From positions 1-43,195 of the forward strand of contig CAYFMW010000010.1 of NCBI GenBank assembly GCA_964344335.1: a DNA stretch of 43,195 bases. The letters are read 5' to 3'. How positions within the stretch are numbered: position 1 is the first letter of the stretch; each line of letters opens with the position of its first letter. A program made the position numbers and the translations under genes. A model generated the notes under the pieces. The model did not search any database, was not told where the DNA came from, and saw nothing but the letters and a program-made list of their open reading frames with translations. Positions 1 to 8,391 of the stretch are shown one piece after another. Origin of the DNA: RUG11894 sp964344335. Its GTDB lineage: Bacteria > Bacillota > Clostridia > Peptostreptococcales > Anaerovoracaceae.

Positions 1-87
1 TATTTAAGTTTCGTTGAAGCTTGGTCTAAGTTTCGCCATATATGCTGTAAACAAGTTCAAAGCAAGCATCAAAATGCGGAGGTAAAG

Positions 88-747
88 ATGATGATAAAAA
101 TACGGAATTTGAACAAGGGCTTCGGGAAGAAAGAAATTTTTCGGAATTTAAATCTGGAATTTGAAGCCGGCAAGGTTTTTGCGCTCATCGCTCCGAACGG
201 GGCGGGAAAGACGACCTTGATGAGAATGGTTTTAGGCTGGGAAAGAGATTATGAAGGAGAGATTATCTTCGACGGCGATATTCGTATGGGCTATTCTCCG
301 GAGACGCCCTATTTCCCGGAAATCCTGACGGGCAGGCAGGTTCTGAGCTTCTACATGGAAGTCAGAGGGATGGACAGGGAGCTTTGCGAGGGGGAAAGCC
401 TGAGGCTCATGGACGAGGTCGGCCTCGATATTCAAAAGGATACTCTCGTCAAAAACTACTCAAAGGGCATGCGCCAGCGTTTAGGGGTGGCTCAGGCCCT
501 CATCGGCGATCCGGATGTCATCTTTCTGGATGAACCCTCCGCCGGGCTGGATTTCTTCGGACAACAGGAGATGCAGAGCTTAATCGCCAAGCTGAAAGGA
601 CAGGGAAAGAGCTTTATTACGCGCAGCTTCTTCTTCCTGGAATTTAAAGGAGAGCGGGATTTAATAATCTTCCTTATCTCTATTTGGTCGACGCTTACAA
701 TCGTCTATCTGGCAAGCAAAGGGGTGGGACGCCATGAAAAAATATAG
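88..747 (+). pseudogene. ABC transporter remnant: ATPase N-terminal part fused to the tail of a permease
   Basis: Residues 1 to about 177 are an ABC ATPase. They include a Walker A motif (APNGAGKTT, with Ala where Gly is usual), the signature YSKGMRQRLG, and Walker B with D-loop (VIFLDEPSAGLD). The H-loop region that should follow is absent. At about base 615-625 the frame runs straight into a hydrophobic segment (LIIFLISIWSTLTIVYLAS) with a short basic tail, which looks like the last membrane helix of an ABC-2 type permease. The stop overlaps the start of the next gene by 14 bases, as a native permease-kinase junction might. A GGAGG site at 78-82 supports the start at 88 or 91. I infer that about the last quarter of the ATPase and most of the permease were deleted in frame. 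A natural fusion is unlikely because the H-loop is missing, so the product should not transport. Confidence 0.75.
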
Positions 748-1245
748 CAAATTTCTATGGCTCCTTGTCGGAGTTGCCTTAATAGTCTCTTTCTCCGCGG
801 GCTGGCTCACGATATAAAAACACCGCTGGCCACGATTATGGCTTACAGCAGGGCTCTCGGCGACGGTCTGGTTCAGGGGGAGCAATTCGAGCATTATCTG
901 GAAACCCTTTACAAGCAGTCCTACACTCTCAAGGACAGGCTCGACGACATGATGACTTATGCAAGCTTGGAGGAGCAACTGAGTGAAAATATGCTTGAAG
1001 GGGATTTGCTGGAAGCGGTGCGCCGTTATGTCGGAGAGAATTTCACTTGGTTCAGCGAACGCGAGGCGGATATTGAAATTCGCTTTGAGGACTCGGCAAG
1101 ATATGTAACGAATTTCGATCCGGCATCTTTTTCGCGCCTGTTGCAGAATATTCTCGTCAATTCCGTGCAGCACAATAAACCCGGCGTCTCCATATACATA
1201 GATTGGGACGCAAAAGAAAAGTGCCTTCGCCTTGGATGGGATGAA
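734..1245 (+). pseudogene. Sensor histidine kinase remnant (start, dimerisation domain and N-box only)
   Basis: An ATG at 734 opens a short frame with a membrane anchor (MKKYSKFLWLLVGVALIVSF) that stops at about 817. From about 790 another frame encodes the phosphoacceptor region GLAHDIKTPLATIMAYS with the H-box histidine, the rest of the DHp domain, and a start of the catalytic domain with an N-box-like RLLQNILVNSVQHN at about 1132-1173. The sequence breaks off near 1240, before any G-boxes, and runs into the convergent alanine racemase gene. The sensor/HAMP part is therefore missing (with a frame change) and the ATP-lid half is missing too. ABC transporter, permease and kinase in this order is a common Bacillota arrangement for antimicrobial-peptide or lantibiotic resistance modules. 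No response regulator is visible in the window. Confidence 0.75.
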
Positions 1246-1253
1246 GCTCTAAG

Positions 1254-2354
1254 CTACTTTACATACACTCTCGGGGGTCTTGCGAGTAAGCGGGCTATAA
1301 TCTCGTTCTTGTTCGTCCCCGCGAGCTTGGCGGCCTCTTCTATGCTCATGGTATTGCCGCTGCCGTCTCCATAAACTATACCTATGTCGCCCACCTGAGC
1401 CTCGGGGCAATCGCCGAGGTCTATCATCATCTGATCCATGCAGATTACGCCGACGATCGGGCACTTAACCCCATGAACGGTAACATAGCCCTTATCCCGC
1501 ATATTTCTCGGATATCCGTCCGCGTATCCTATCGGGACGGCGCCGACTCGTGTTCCGTCCTTAGGAGCCTTCCAAAGAAAATCGTAACCCACGCCCTCGC
1601 CTTCAGAGAGGGTATGTATCTGCGAAATTCTCGTCTCGACGCTCATGCAGGGGCGGACATCTATAAAGCCTCTGCGGTATCCCTTGAGCCCGTAGACGAG
1701 CGCCCCGGGCCTCACCATATTCATGCGAAACTCCGGATAATTCACCAGGGCGATGCTGTCGGCTATGTGCTTGTAGCGGAAGCTGCATCCGTTTGCCTCA
1801 AGATACTCTATAATCGCTTCGAGCATCTCGAACTGGGCGATGTCGTCCTCCTCGGATGCAAGCGCGAGGTGCGAAAATATTCCTTCGACCAGAAGGCCCG
1901 GCAGCTGAGCCATCTTAAGCAGTTCCTCCTTATCGGAAGTTCCGAGCCTATGGAATCCCGTATCGACCTTGAGGTGAACCGTCACCTTTTTGCCCTTGGA
2001 AAGCGCACAGTCCGACAGAGCCTTTGCCTGCTCGAAGTTCACCACGGTCTGAGTAATTCCGGCATCGACCACATATTCGTTGAACCTCGTCGGCGTGTAA
2101 CCCAGTATAAAGATTGGATACTCGGGATATGCCTCCCTAAGCTCCAGAGCCTCCGTCAGCGTCGCGACCGCAAGATAGACGGCGCCGTGCTCCATCAGGG
2201 TAGGCGCAATGCCCACCGCTCCGAGGCCGTAACCGTTCGCCTTGACTACGGGCATTATCGCGACATCCGGACCGCAGAGCTCGGCTATCAGATCCATATT
2301 CCTTCCAAGTTCTTTTAAGTTTACTTTTACGATTGTATCTCTTAATGCTTCCAT
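1254..2354 (-). CDS. alr: Alanine racemase (first copy)
   Basis: A PLP-dependent fold-type III racemase, expected to interconvert L- and D-alanine for peptidoglycan in the cytosol. At 366 residues it has the usual family length. The PLP lysine is K38 in VVKANGYGLG. The second catalytic residue is probably Y257 in GVGYDF, the phosphate-contact arginine lies in DTGFHRLG (about residue 136), and CMDQMMID (305-312) is the conserved C-terminal motif. The catalytic Tyr segment reads YDFLWKA rather than the common YGRTFKA found in the second copy at 34637-35791, so substrate preference could differ. It starts 2 bases after the stop of the M20 amidohydrolase, so the two are probably co-transcribed. 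The 3' end faces the truncated kinase, with only about 10 bases between. Confidence 0.93.
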   Translation of the reverse strand: MEALRDTIVKVNLKELGRNMDLIAELCGPDVAIMPVVKANGYGLGAVGIAPTLMEHGAVYLAVATLTEALELREAYPEYPIFILGYTPTRFNEYVVDAGITQTVVNFEQAKALSDCALSKGKKVTVHLKVDTGFHRLGTSDKEELLKMAQLPGLLVEGIFSHLALASEEDDIAQFEMLEAIIEYLEANGCSFRYKHIADSIALVNYPEFRMNMVRPGALVYGLKGYRRGFIDVRPCMSVETRISQIHTLSEGEGVGYDFLWKAPKDGTRVGAVPIGYADGYPRNMRDKGYVTVHGVKCPIVGVICMDQMMIDLGDCPEAQVGDIGIVYGDGSGNTMSIEEAAKLAGTNKNEIIARLLARPPRVYVK

Positions 2355-2356
2355 AA

Positions 2357-3556
2357 CTATTCTCCACCCAGCAGCTTAAAAGCCGCCATCGTCTCCATTA
2401 AAATGCCTGTCTTCATAGCCTCCTCGTCCGGGCTGAAAAACTCGTTGTGCAGCTTCTGAGGATGAGCCTCCCTGCCCGTGGTCGTGCCGAGGTTCATGTA
2501 CACCCCGTCGCAGTATTGAGTGAAGAAGGCGAAGTCGTCCGCTCCGAGGCTCGGAGCATCCATGTATTCCACATTCTCCCCGCCCAGCAGCTCCTTTGCG
2601 AGAGCTTCCATTATCTTACCGAGCTCTATATCGTTTTCTAGGCTCGGGTAGCCGTCCACTATTCTTACATGAGCCTTAGCGCCATAGGCAGCGGCTATGC
2701 CTTCAGCCGTGGCCTTTACATGCTTTTTAATCGTGTTCATGGTATCCATATCGAGAGCCCGCAGGGTTCCCGTCATCTTAGCGCTTCCCGCTACCACATT
2801 CCCCTTTTGCCCAGAGTTAAAAGTACCTATCGTTACGACTCCCGGCTGAGTGGGAGAAAGGTTTCTGGCTACGACGGCCTGAAGGGCGGTAACGATATTC
2901 GAAGCCGCAAGCAATGCGTCAACACCCTGGTCGGGATGCGCGCCGTGGCAAGCAACCCCCTCGACATCTATGTGGAGGGTAGCCGTAGCAGCATTCATCT
3001 TGCCCGGACAGAACTGCATGCGCCCGCTCTTAACATCCGGTGCAACATGGAGCGCTATCACCGAATCTATCTCGGGATTTTCCATGCACCCGGCTTCTAT
3101 CATATCCTTCGCGCCGCCCACAGTTTCTTCGGCAGGCTGGAAAAGGAGCTTTACGACTCCGGCAAAATTGTCCCTCATCTCGTTCAGAATCATGCCTGTC
3201 CCGAGGAGCACCGCTGTATGTATATCGTGGCCGCAGGCGTGCATCACTCCGGGGTTTTTGCTCGAATACTCAAGGCCCGTCTGCTCTTGAATAGGAAGAG
3301 CGTCGAAGTCGGCGCGTATGCCCAGCCCCTTGTACTTTACGGCAGGACCCTTGCCTCTTCCCTCTATAGTCGCAATCACGGCCTTCTGTGGGGTCACCGT
3401 GAAGGGAATGCCCAGTTTCTCCAGCTCCTCGCAGATTCGGGCACTCGTGCGATTCTCCGCCTCGGAGAGCTCCGGATACATATGAAGCTCGCGCCTGAAA
3501 GCGACGACCTTCGGAAATATCTCGTCAATTTTTTGTCTTACTGTTTTTTCTCTCAT
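2357..3556 (-). CDS. M20-family amidohydrolase (N-acyl amino acid / hippurate hydrolase type)
   Basis: A metal-dependent hydrolase of the M20D group (400 aa from the chosen start), which removes acyl groups from amino acids or related amides in the cytosol. The metal-binding region MHACGHDIHT (C108, H110, D111) and the catalytic FQPAEE motif are visible, followed by the dimerisation lid and a C-terminal His region (HNEFFSPDEEA). The ATG at 3556 is chosen because GGGAGG lies 8 bases upstream; an ATG further upstream has no such site. It is coupled to alanine racemase 1, which suggests a role in amino acid or D-amino acid salvage, but the substrate cannot be read from sequence. Its ribosome binding site is the 3' arm of a terminator-like hairpin, see 3562-3600. 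Confidence 0.88.
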   Translation of the reverse strand: MREKTVRQKIDEIFPKVVAFRRELHMYPELSEAENRTSARICEELEKLGIPFTVTPQKAVIATIEGRGKGPAVKYKGLGIRADFDALPIQEQTGLEYSSKNPGVMHACGHDIHTAVLLGTGMILNEMRDNFAGVVKLLFQPAEETVGGAKDMIEAGCMENPEIDSVIALHVAPDVKSGRMQFCPGKMNAATATLHIDVEGVACHGAHPDQGVDALLAASNIVTALQAVVARNLSPTQPGVVTIGTFNSGQKGNVVAGSAKMTGTLRALDMDTMNTIKKHVKATAEGIAAAYGAKAHVRIVDGYPSLENDIELGKIMEALAKELLGGENVEYMDAPSLGADDFAFFTQYCDGVYMNLGTTTGREAHPQKLHNEFFSPDEEAMKTGILMETMAAFKLLGGE

Positions 3557-3561
3557 AAGAA

Positions 3562-3600
3562 AAACCTCCCATAAGCTTAAGTGTAGCACAGGGGAGGTTT
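3562..3600 (-). terminator. Terminator-like hairpin whose 3' arm carries the amidohydrolase ribosome binding site
   Basis: On the minus strand AAACCTCCC and GGGAGGTTT form a perfect 9-bp inverted repeat around 21 bases, followed by TTCTT. It can end transcription coming from the DUF937 gene. The same 3' arm is the Shine-Dalgarno sequence of the amidohydrolase, so read-through mRNA would hide it. A possible promoter (ATGACA, 17 bases, TACACT with an upstream TG) overlaps the 5' arm and loop. It would make a leader that lacks the 5' arm and leaves the site free. Confidence 0.6.
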
Positions 3601-3636
3601 AATGTCATTCAAATTGCGCTTATTGAAAACGCCCTT

Positions 3637-4410
3637 CTAAAACAGCTTCTTCTCTTTGAGCATAGTTATAATCGGAGACTCGGGTTCCTTCTTCGCATTC
3701 TGCGATGAACCCGATCCGAGACCCTGCAGAAAGCGTCCCGCAAGCCCGGCTAAATCGTCGAGATCAAAGCCGCCGGATTTGGAAGATTTCTGCGTCTGCG
3801 GCAACAGACTCCCAAGCAGGCTCGTCAGAGTGCCGCTGTCCACGACCGGCTTTTTGCTGACGGTCGTCTGCGTCGTCTGCGAGGATTTCGCCGTCTTGCC
3901 GGTTCTGGCCTGAATAACTGTCTTTTCAGTCGTGACCGCCTCCTCTTCCTTCTGCTGCTTTTGGGCTTCGCCGCTTATTACCTGGCTTGTGGCCGTCAGC
4001 AGGGCCGGAGCTATTCTGGCCATGATGGTGCCTATCTGTTCGGATGTGAGTCCCGTGCTCTCCGCAATCTTAGCTTGCACATTCTCCGCATCTTCTTTGT
4101 TTCCGTAGACATGATTGAGTATCTTAACTCCATCCTCCTCGTCGGCTTCCTTTATGAGTGCCACAACATCCTTAGCCGAAATATTGGGTAGGTCGTGCTC
4201 ATCGAGAGCCTTGCCGAGGCTGGCCGCACCCTCCTGTGTCGAAGCATTCTCGCGCATCTGTCCGAGCATCGAGGGCAGCATCACGAGCATCGCCGACGCA
4301 ACCTCGCTGTCCGATGCGGACGCCTTGTTTCCGAGAGAACTTATGGAGTCCTCAGCGACGAGCCCGCTCGCCAGCAGACTCATAAAATCGATTTGGTTCT
4401 TGTTGCTCAT
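3637..4410 (-). CDS. DUF937 family protein
   Basis: A cytosolic-looking protein of 257 residues without signal peptide or membrane helix. Residues 1 to about 135 are helical and resemble DUF937/YidB-like proteins, with conserved patches such as MLVMLPSMLGQMREN and a KILNHVYG-type motif. A Gln/Lys/Thr-rich linker follows (about 145-195), then a second DUF937-like stretch with Gly/Leu-rich segments (LTSLLGSLLP and LAGLAGRFLQGLG, about 198-235). The molecular function of this family is not established. It is 26 bases downstream of the membrane-protein gene and probably in the same transcript as pckA. A terminator-like hairpin follows. Confidence 0.7.
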   Translation of the reverse strand: MSNKNQIDFMSLLASGLVAEDSISSLGNKASASDSEVASAMLVMLPSMLGQMRENASTQEGAASLGKALDEHDLPNISAKDVVALIKEADEEDGVKILNHVYGNKEDAENVQAKIAESTGLTSEQIGTIMARIAPALLTATSQVISGEAQKQQKEEEAVTTEKTVIQARTGKTAKSSQTTQTTVSKKPVVDSGTLTSLLGSLLPQTQKSSKSGGFDLDDLAGLAGRFLQGLGSGSSQNAKKEPESPIITMLKEKKLF

Positions 4411-4436
4411 ATCTTTCCTCCTTGCTTTGAGCGCCG

Positions 4437-5156
4437 CTACTCGCCCTCTTCTCCGAATATGCTGTTGAGAAGCGTTTCGCTATTGGGACTTGCTCCCTCC
4501 GCGCAAAAGTCGCAGGGATCCTTGCGATTATCCTCGAAGGCCTCCTCTATGGTGCCTTCATAAATTACCGATGAATTGCGCAGGGTCCTGCAATCGGGAT
4601 CGAAATGGAAGGATTTCGAATATTCTCCCCAGTAACAGACTCCCGTGTAACCCGCCTGCTCCAGATGTGCTTCGTTGAGGTCGTCGATAGTGGTGGGATT
4701 GTAGTCTATTGAAGCTCCCATTGCAGCCACAAAGCAAACTGCGGCCACAATCGACACGATTTTCTTGACATTCGCCGGCATCTGCTTCGACTGCTTAAGC
4801 AGCACATATCCCAGCGGCAGGAAGGCTATGAGGCACATGATTACCCCGAACTGGTTCTTGAGGAACCTGCCCTTGGGAGGGTCTATATCGTTGCCCTTCT
4901 TCCAGCTGAGCGCCGCAATTATGCAGAACACGAGGTCTGCGCCCAGTGCCGCAAGACAGGGCCAGAGCACCACATAGTTATTGAAGAAATAAATTGCAGC
5001 CACTTCCGCAGCTATCGCGAGAGCCCAGAACACAAACGCCAGTATGCGCTTGGGCCTCGCGGCGGCCTTTCTGCCCTCCGCAGTAGAAGCAGCATACTTC
5101 TTTTCCTTGCCGCTCCCGTATTCCACTATTTTTCTGTCGGGTCTCGACTTTGACAT
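4437..5156 (-). CDS. Four-helix membrane protein with a C-terminal Cys/His metal-binding-type domain
   Basis: I do not recognise a named family for the whole 239-residue protein. A basic N-terminus (about 1-37) precedes four predicted hydrophobic segments (about 38-60, 64-85, 103-120, 131-150). The C-terminal region contains GVCYWGE, HFDPDC, and PCDFC near 220. This C...H-x-D-x-x-C...C-x-x-C spacing resembles the small zinc domain seen in Ada-like and some nuclease-associated tails (a pattern match only). A good GAGGAGG site precedes the start. It lies 44 bases after pckA and 26 bases before the DUF937 gene on the same strand. A membrane-tethered metal-binding or protein-interaction role is inference. 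Confidence 0.6.
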   Translation of the reverse strand: MSKSRPDRKIVEYGSGKEKKYAASTAEGRKAAARPKRILAFVFWALAIAAEVAAIYFFNNYVVLWPCLAALGADLVFCIIAALSWKKGNDIDPPKGRFLKNQFGVIMCLIAFLPLGYVLLKQSKQMPANVKKIVSIVAAVCFVAAMGASIDYNPTTIDDLNEAHLEQAGYTGVCYWGEYSKSFHFDPDCRTLRNSSVIYEGTIEEAFEDNRKDPCDFCAEGASPNSETLLNSIFGEEGE

Positions 5157-5200
5157 GATTCCTCCTCCTCGAACCGCGGGTCCGAACTTTTCTCTCTTTT

Positions 5201-6775
5201 CTATAGCTTGGAAATATCGGGACCCGCCGCGATCAATTCGGGCGAAGCCGTCTCGTATTTCTTAAAATTATTGACAAAACTTGTCGCAAGCTCCTTTACC
5301 TTCTGAGCGTATGCCGACTTATCCTCCCAGCTGTTTTCAGGGATTAGAAGCTCCGCGGGGACTCCCTCCACATGCAGAGGAATCTCCACTCCGAAGACGG
5401 GATCCTTTACGAACTCACCCTCCTCCAGGGCACCGCTGAGAGCTGCCTTAACCATCGCTCTGGTATAGCGCAGCTTTATCCTCTCTCCGCTTCCGTTCCA
5501 TCCCGTATTTATCAGATAGACATTCGCGCCGCTCTCTTCTATCTTCTCCACGAGCATCTTCGCATAGAGCGCGGGATCCAGAGGCAGGAAGGGCTCGCCG
5601 AAGCAGGTCGAAAAGGTCGGAACGGGTTCTTTAACACCGATCTCCGTGCCCGCCAGCTTGCTGGTAAATCCGCTCATAAAGTAGTATGCGGCCTGATTTC
5701 TGTCGAGTTTCGAAATCGGAGGAAGCACCCCGTAGGCATCGGCAGTCAGGAAAATTACGGTCTTGGGAACGGCCCCGACACCGGAAAGTTCCGCATTGGG
5801 TATGTACTCCACCGGGTATCCGACCCTGCTGTTGACCGCAAGGCTGTCGTCGAAGAAGTCGAGCTTGCGGGTCTCGGGATCCATGACGACATTTTCGACC
5901 AGAGCCCCGAATTTTATGGCATTGTAAATCTCCGGCTCGTTCTCCTCCGTGAGGTTTATGCACTTAGCATAGCAGCCCCCCTCGAAGTTAAACACCGAAT
6001 CCGCCGCCCATCCGTGCTCGTCGTCTCCGATGAGCTTGCGATTGGGATCCGCCGATAGCGTCGTCTTGCCGGTGCCGGAAAGTCCGAAGAATACTGCGGA
6101 ATCGCCGTCGTCCCCAATATTTGCCGAGCAGTGCATCGGGAAAATTCCCTCCTTGGGAAGCAGGTAGTTCATGACAGAAAAGACCGATTTCTTAATCTCG
6201 CCGGCATATTGACTTCCGGCGATTATCACCATCTTTTCTTCGTAGTCTATTATGATTGCGGCTTCCGACCTGGTCGAATCGATCTCGGGAACACACTTGA
6301 ATCCCGGAGCCGCGATTACTGTAAAGTCCGGATCGAAGTCCTCGAGCTGCTCCTGCGTAGGACGCCTAAGAAGTTGATGTATAAAAAGATTCTGGCTAGC
6401 GAGCTCGTTTATGACGCGGAAAGACTTCGTGTACTTGGAATCCGCCCCGGCAAATCCGTCAAAGACATAAACTTCCCTGTTCTGAAGATATGCGACCATT
6501 TTAGAATAAATCGCCTTGAATTTTTCCCGGGATATGGGCTTGTTAACGGCCCCCCAGGCGATTTCGTCGTGAACCCCCTCGCTGTCCACGATATATTTGT
6601 CGTTTGCGGACCTGCCCGTATATTTGCCCGTCTTTACGACCAGAGCTCCCGTCTCGGAGAGGAGACCCTCAGCTCTTCTAAGCCCATGTTCAACAAGCTG
6701 CGCGGGGGGGAGATTGCGATAGATTGCAGTCGCGTTGATAATTCCGAGCCCTTTGAGGGCCTCTTCAATACTCAT
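5201..6775 (-). CDS. pckA: Phosphoenolpyruvate carboxykinase (ATP)
   Basis: Catalyses reversible conversion of oxaloacetate plus ATP to PEP, CO2 and ADP. In anaerobes it often runs towards oxaloacetate during fermentation. The 524-residue length matches the ATP-type family. Visible motifs are the substrate-binding RSANDKY (55-61), the kinase-1 P-loop GLSGTGKTTLSADP (231-244), the metal-binding DDEHGW (251-256) and the adenine-site region NTGWNGSGERIKL. A consensus-like promoter (6822-6850), a leader hairpin (6795-6811) and an AGGAGG site precede the ATG. It heads a probable transcript with the membrane protein and the DUF937 gene. Confidence 0.96.
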   Translation of the reverse strand: MSIEEALKGLGIINATAIYRNLPPAQLVEHGLRRAEGLLSETGALVVKTGKYTGRSANDKYIVDSEGVHDEIAWGAVNKPISREKFKAIYSKMVAYLQNREVYVFDGFAGADSKYTKSFRVINELASQNLFIHQLLRRPTQEQLEDFDPDFTVIAAPGFKCVPEIDSTRSEAAIIIDYEEKMVIIAGSQYAGEIKKSVFSVMNYLLPKEGIFPMHCSANIGDDGDSAVFFGLSGTGKTTLSADPNRKLIGDDEHGWAADSVFNFEGGCYAKCINLTEENEPEIYNAIKFGALVENVVMDPETRKLDFFDDSLAVNSRVGYPVEYIPNAELSGVGAVPKTVIFLTADAYGVLPPISKLDRNQAAYYFMSGFTSKLAGTEIGVKEPVPTFSTCFGEPFLPLDPALYAKMLVEKIEESGANVYLINTGWNGSGERIKLRYTRAMVKAALSGALEEGEFVKDPVFGVEIPLHVEGVPAELLIPENSWEDKSAYAQKVKELATSFVNNFKKYETASPELIAAGPDISKL

Positions 6776-6794
6776 TTAATATCCTCCTGTAAAA

Positions 6795-6811
6795 GCAGCC
6801 GCAACGGCTGC
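6795..6811 (-). promoter_or_regulatory. 5' leader hairpin of pckA
   Basis: GCAGCCG-TTG-CGGCTGC on the minus strand is a perfect 7-bp stem with a 3-base loop, followed by TTTTA and then the pckA ribosome binding site. It begins near the predicted transcription start. It could be a 5' stabilising stem or a weak terminator/attenuator. The sequence alone does not decide. Confidence 0.55.
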
Positions 6812-6821
6812 ACTTTATTTA

Positions 6822-6850
6822 ATAGTAAGTCTCGGGCACCCTAAAGTCAA
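6822..6850 (-). promoter_or_regulatory. Predicted sigma-A promoter of pckA
   Basis: TTGACT (6845-6850 on the minus strand), 17 bases, then TACTAT (6822-6827). Spacing is ideal and it lies between the upstream terminator and pckA. Confidence 0.7.
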
Positions 6851-6871
6851 ACCCAAAAGGAGCTCACTTAA

Positions 6872-6897
6872 GGCCGGGATTGTAATCCCGGCCTTTT
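6872..6897. terminator. Intrinsic terminator after the beta-lactamase-like gene
   Basis: A 10-bp perfect inverted repeat (GGCCGGGATT / AATCCCGGCC) with a very small loop. TTTT follows on the plus strand and TTAA on the minus strand. It lies just after the stop of the minus-strand gene at 6913 and before the pckA promoter. Confidence 0.7.
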
Positions 6898-6912
6898 GCA
6901 TTCCCTGATGTT

Positions 6913-8322
6913 TTATGCTCTTCTGAAGATTCTGCTGCCGCACTTGCAGGCCCAGGCCATACCGTCTCTGATAAAGAACCTGTAGGTATCGACCCTCTTG
7001 CCGGTCTTCGGGTTTATAACGGCAAACACCGTCGCCTCGCAGTGCTGAAGTTCGTATACATCCTCGCCGCTGCGAAGCATCAGCTTGCCGTCCCTTTGGT
7101 AGACCAGATTGTGCGAGACTATGCCCTCGTGACCGACATAATCGCCCACTATCATCTCCGGGCGGGAAAATGCACCGCCGTCCGGTTGACACCAGTTGAG
7201 GTCCTTATCGAGCTCGTTGCCGAAGATGTAGTTGTAGCACATCCAATGCAGCGCCTCGGTGGATTTGTTGCTGTCGTTGGAGAGAACCACCGCCGAATAT
7301 CCGCCCTCCACGAATCCTCCGCGCGCGGATACCCCGTGAAGCGCCCCGCCGTGTTCGCATACCATCTTTCCGTCTATCAGGAGCTTGCGAAGACCCATCA
7401 CATTGAAGGGCTTTCTCCTCAGCGGATACTCTGGACCGAACATCAGCTCGCAGGCCTTCTCCGGAATTATGCGCTTTCCTTCGAAAACGCCCCCGTTTGC
7501 GAGCATCTGATAATACTTTGCCAGATCCTGCGCAGTGGACTTTACGCAGGCGCAACCTCTGAAGGGAGGAAGTATCGACCAATTGTCGTCCTCTATAACC
7601 TTTCCTTTACTGTTTTTTTGGTGAAGGAGGGTCACATTTTCGGCTCCGACCATCTTTTTAATCTCGCTCGCGTCGAGATCCAGCACGGAACGGCTCATCC
7701 CGAGGGGTTCGAAAATTCTGTCCATCAGGAACTGTTCGAGCGTCGAGCCGGAGGCCTCATCCACGATGTAGGATAACAGCGCGTAACCTTCGTTGCTGTA
7801 GCTCATGTATTCGCCGGGTTCCCCGAGAGCGGGGTATAGCCCTTCGTTTATGTAATCGATAATCTGATCTATAGTCTCCATCTTGTTCGGAGCTTCCTTG
7901 ACAAGGCGCTTATCTTCCTTGCTCAATCTGCCGGGCGTGTTCATCACGATGGACCACTCGAGGGTTTCCATTGGCGGCAGGCCCGCACGGTGAAGCCCCA
8001 GCTGCCTTACGCTTACGAGTTCGTCGGGGACTCCGGGTATATGCAGATTCGGCAGATATTTAGATGCCGGATCGTCCAGGCTCATCTTGCCTTCGGCCGC
8101 CAGAATGCAGCAGGCCAGAGCCGTAAAAGATTTGCTTAGCGAAGCTATGCCGAAGACCGTGTCCGGTGTGGCCGGGAGATTCTTCTCCACATTTCTCAGA
8201 CCGAAGCCCTTCTCGAACAATACCCCTTCCGGACCTCTTATGCACACCGCAACTCCGGTATACTCATCTTCTTTAATTTTTTTTGCAAGCGCAGCTTCCA
8301 GTGCCTTATTATTTCTTTTCAT
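6913..8322 (-). CDS. Serine beta-lactamase-like hydrolase (class C / DD-peptidase fold)
   Basis: A 469-residue protein of the beta-lactamase (class C-like) superfamily. The nucleophile motif SLSK (61-64), the YSN motif (175-177) and an HGG motif (324-326, in the KTG position) are all present, so it is probably active. There is no signal peptide or membrane segment, so it appears cytosolic. This argues against a classical secreted beta-lactamase and for an esterase, D-amino-acid peptidase or related amidase. The C-terminal about 100 residues form an extra domain like the lipocalin-type tail of such proteins. GGAGG sits 5-6 bases upstream of the ATG. It is transcribed alone, with its own terminator at 6872-6897, and is divergent from mscS. 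Confidence 0.85.
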   Translation of the reverse strand: MKRNNKALEAALAKKIKEDEYTGVAVCIRGPEGVLFEKGFGLRNVEKNLPATPDTVFGIASLSKSFTALACCILAAEGKMSLDDPASKYLPNLHIPGVPDELVSVRQLGLHRAGLPPMETLEWSIVMNTPGRLSKEDKRLVKEAPNKMETIDQIIDYINEGLYPALGEPGEYMSYSNEGYALLSYIVDEASGSTLEQFLMDRIFEPLGMSRSVLDLDASEIKKMVGAENVTLLHQKNSKGKVIEDDNWSILPPFRGCACVKSTAQDLAKYYQMLANGGVFEGKRIIPEKACELMFGPEYPLRRKPFNVMGLRKLLIDGKMVCEHGGALHGVSARGGFVEGGYSAVVLSNDSNKSTEALHWMCYNYIFGNELDKDLNWCQPDGGAFSRPEMIVGDYVGHEGIVSHNLVYQRDGKLMLRSGEDVYELQHCEATVFAVINPKTGKRVDTYRFFIRDGMAWACKCGSRIFRRA

Positions 8323-8391
8323 GTGACCTCCTCGATTGTCAGTAATGTAACAATTCTAACATTTTTAAAGCCTTTCCTCAACGAACATGTA

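Noticed and set aside
1473..2318. Open frame of 281 codons opposite alanine racemase 1
   Set aside because: It is antisense to a clear gene, and its composition is that of a codon-biased shadow frame.
2669..3574. Long open frame on the plus strand opposite the amidohydrolase
   Set aside because: It has no ribosome site and no family features, and lies antisense to a gene with intact catalytic motifs.
6913..8322. Antibiotic-resistance beta-lactamase
   Set aside because: There is no signal peptide, the length and HGG motif fit broader serine hydrolases, and there is no regulator or mobile context.
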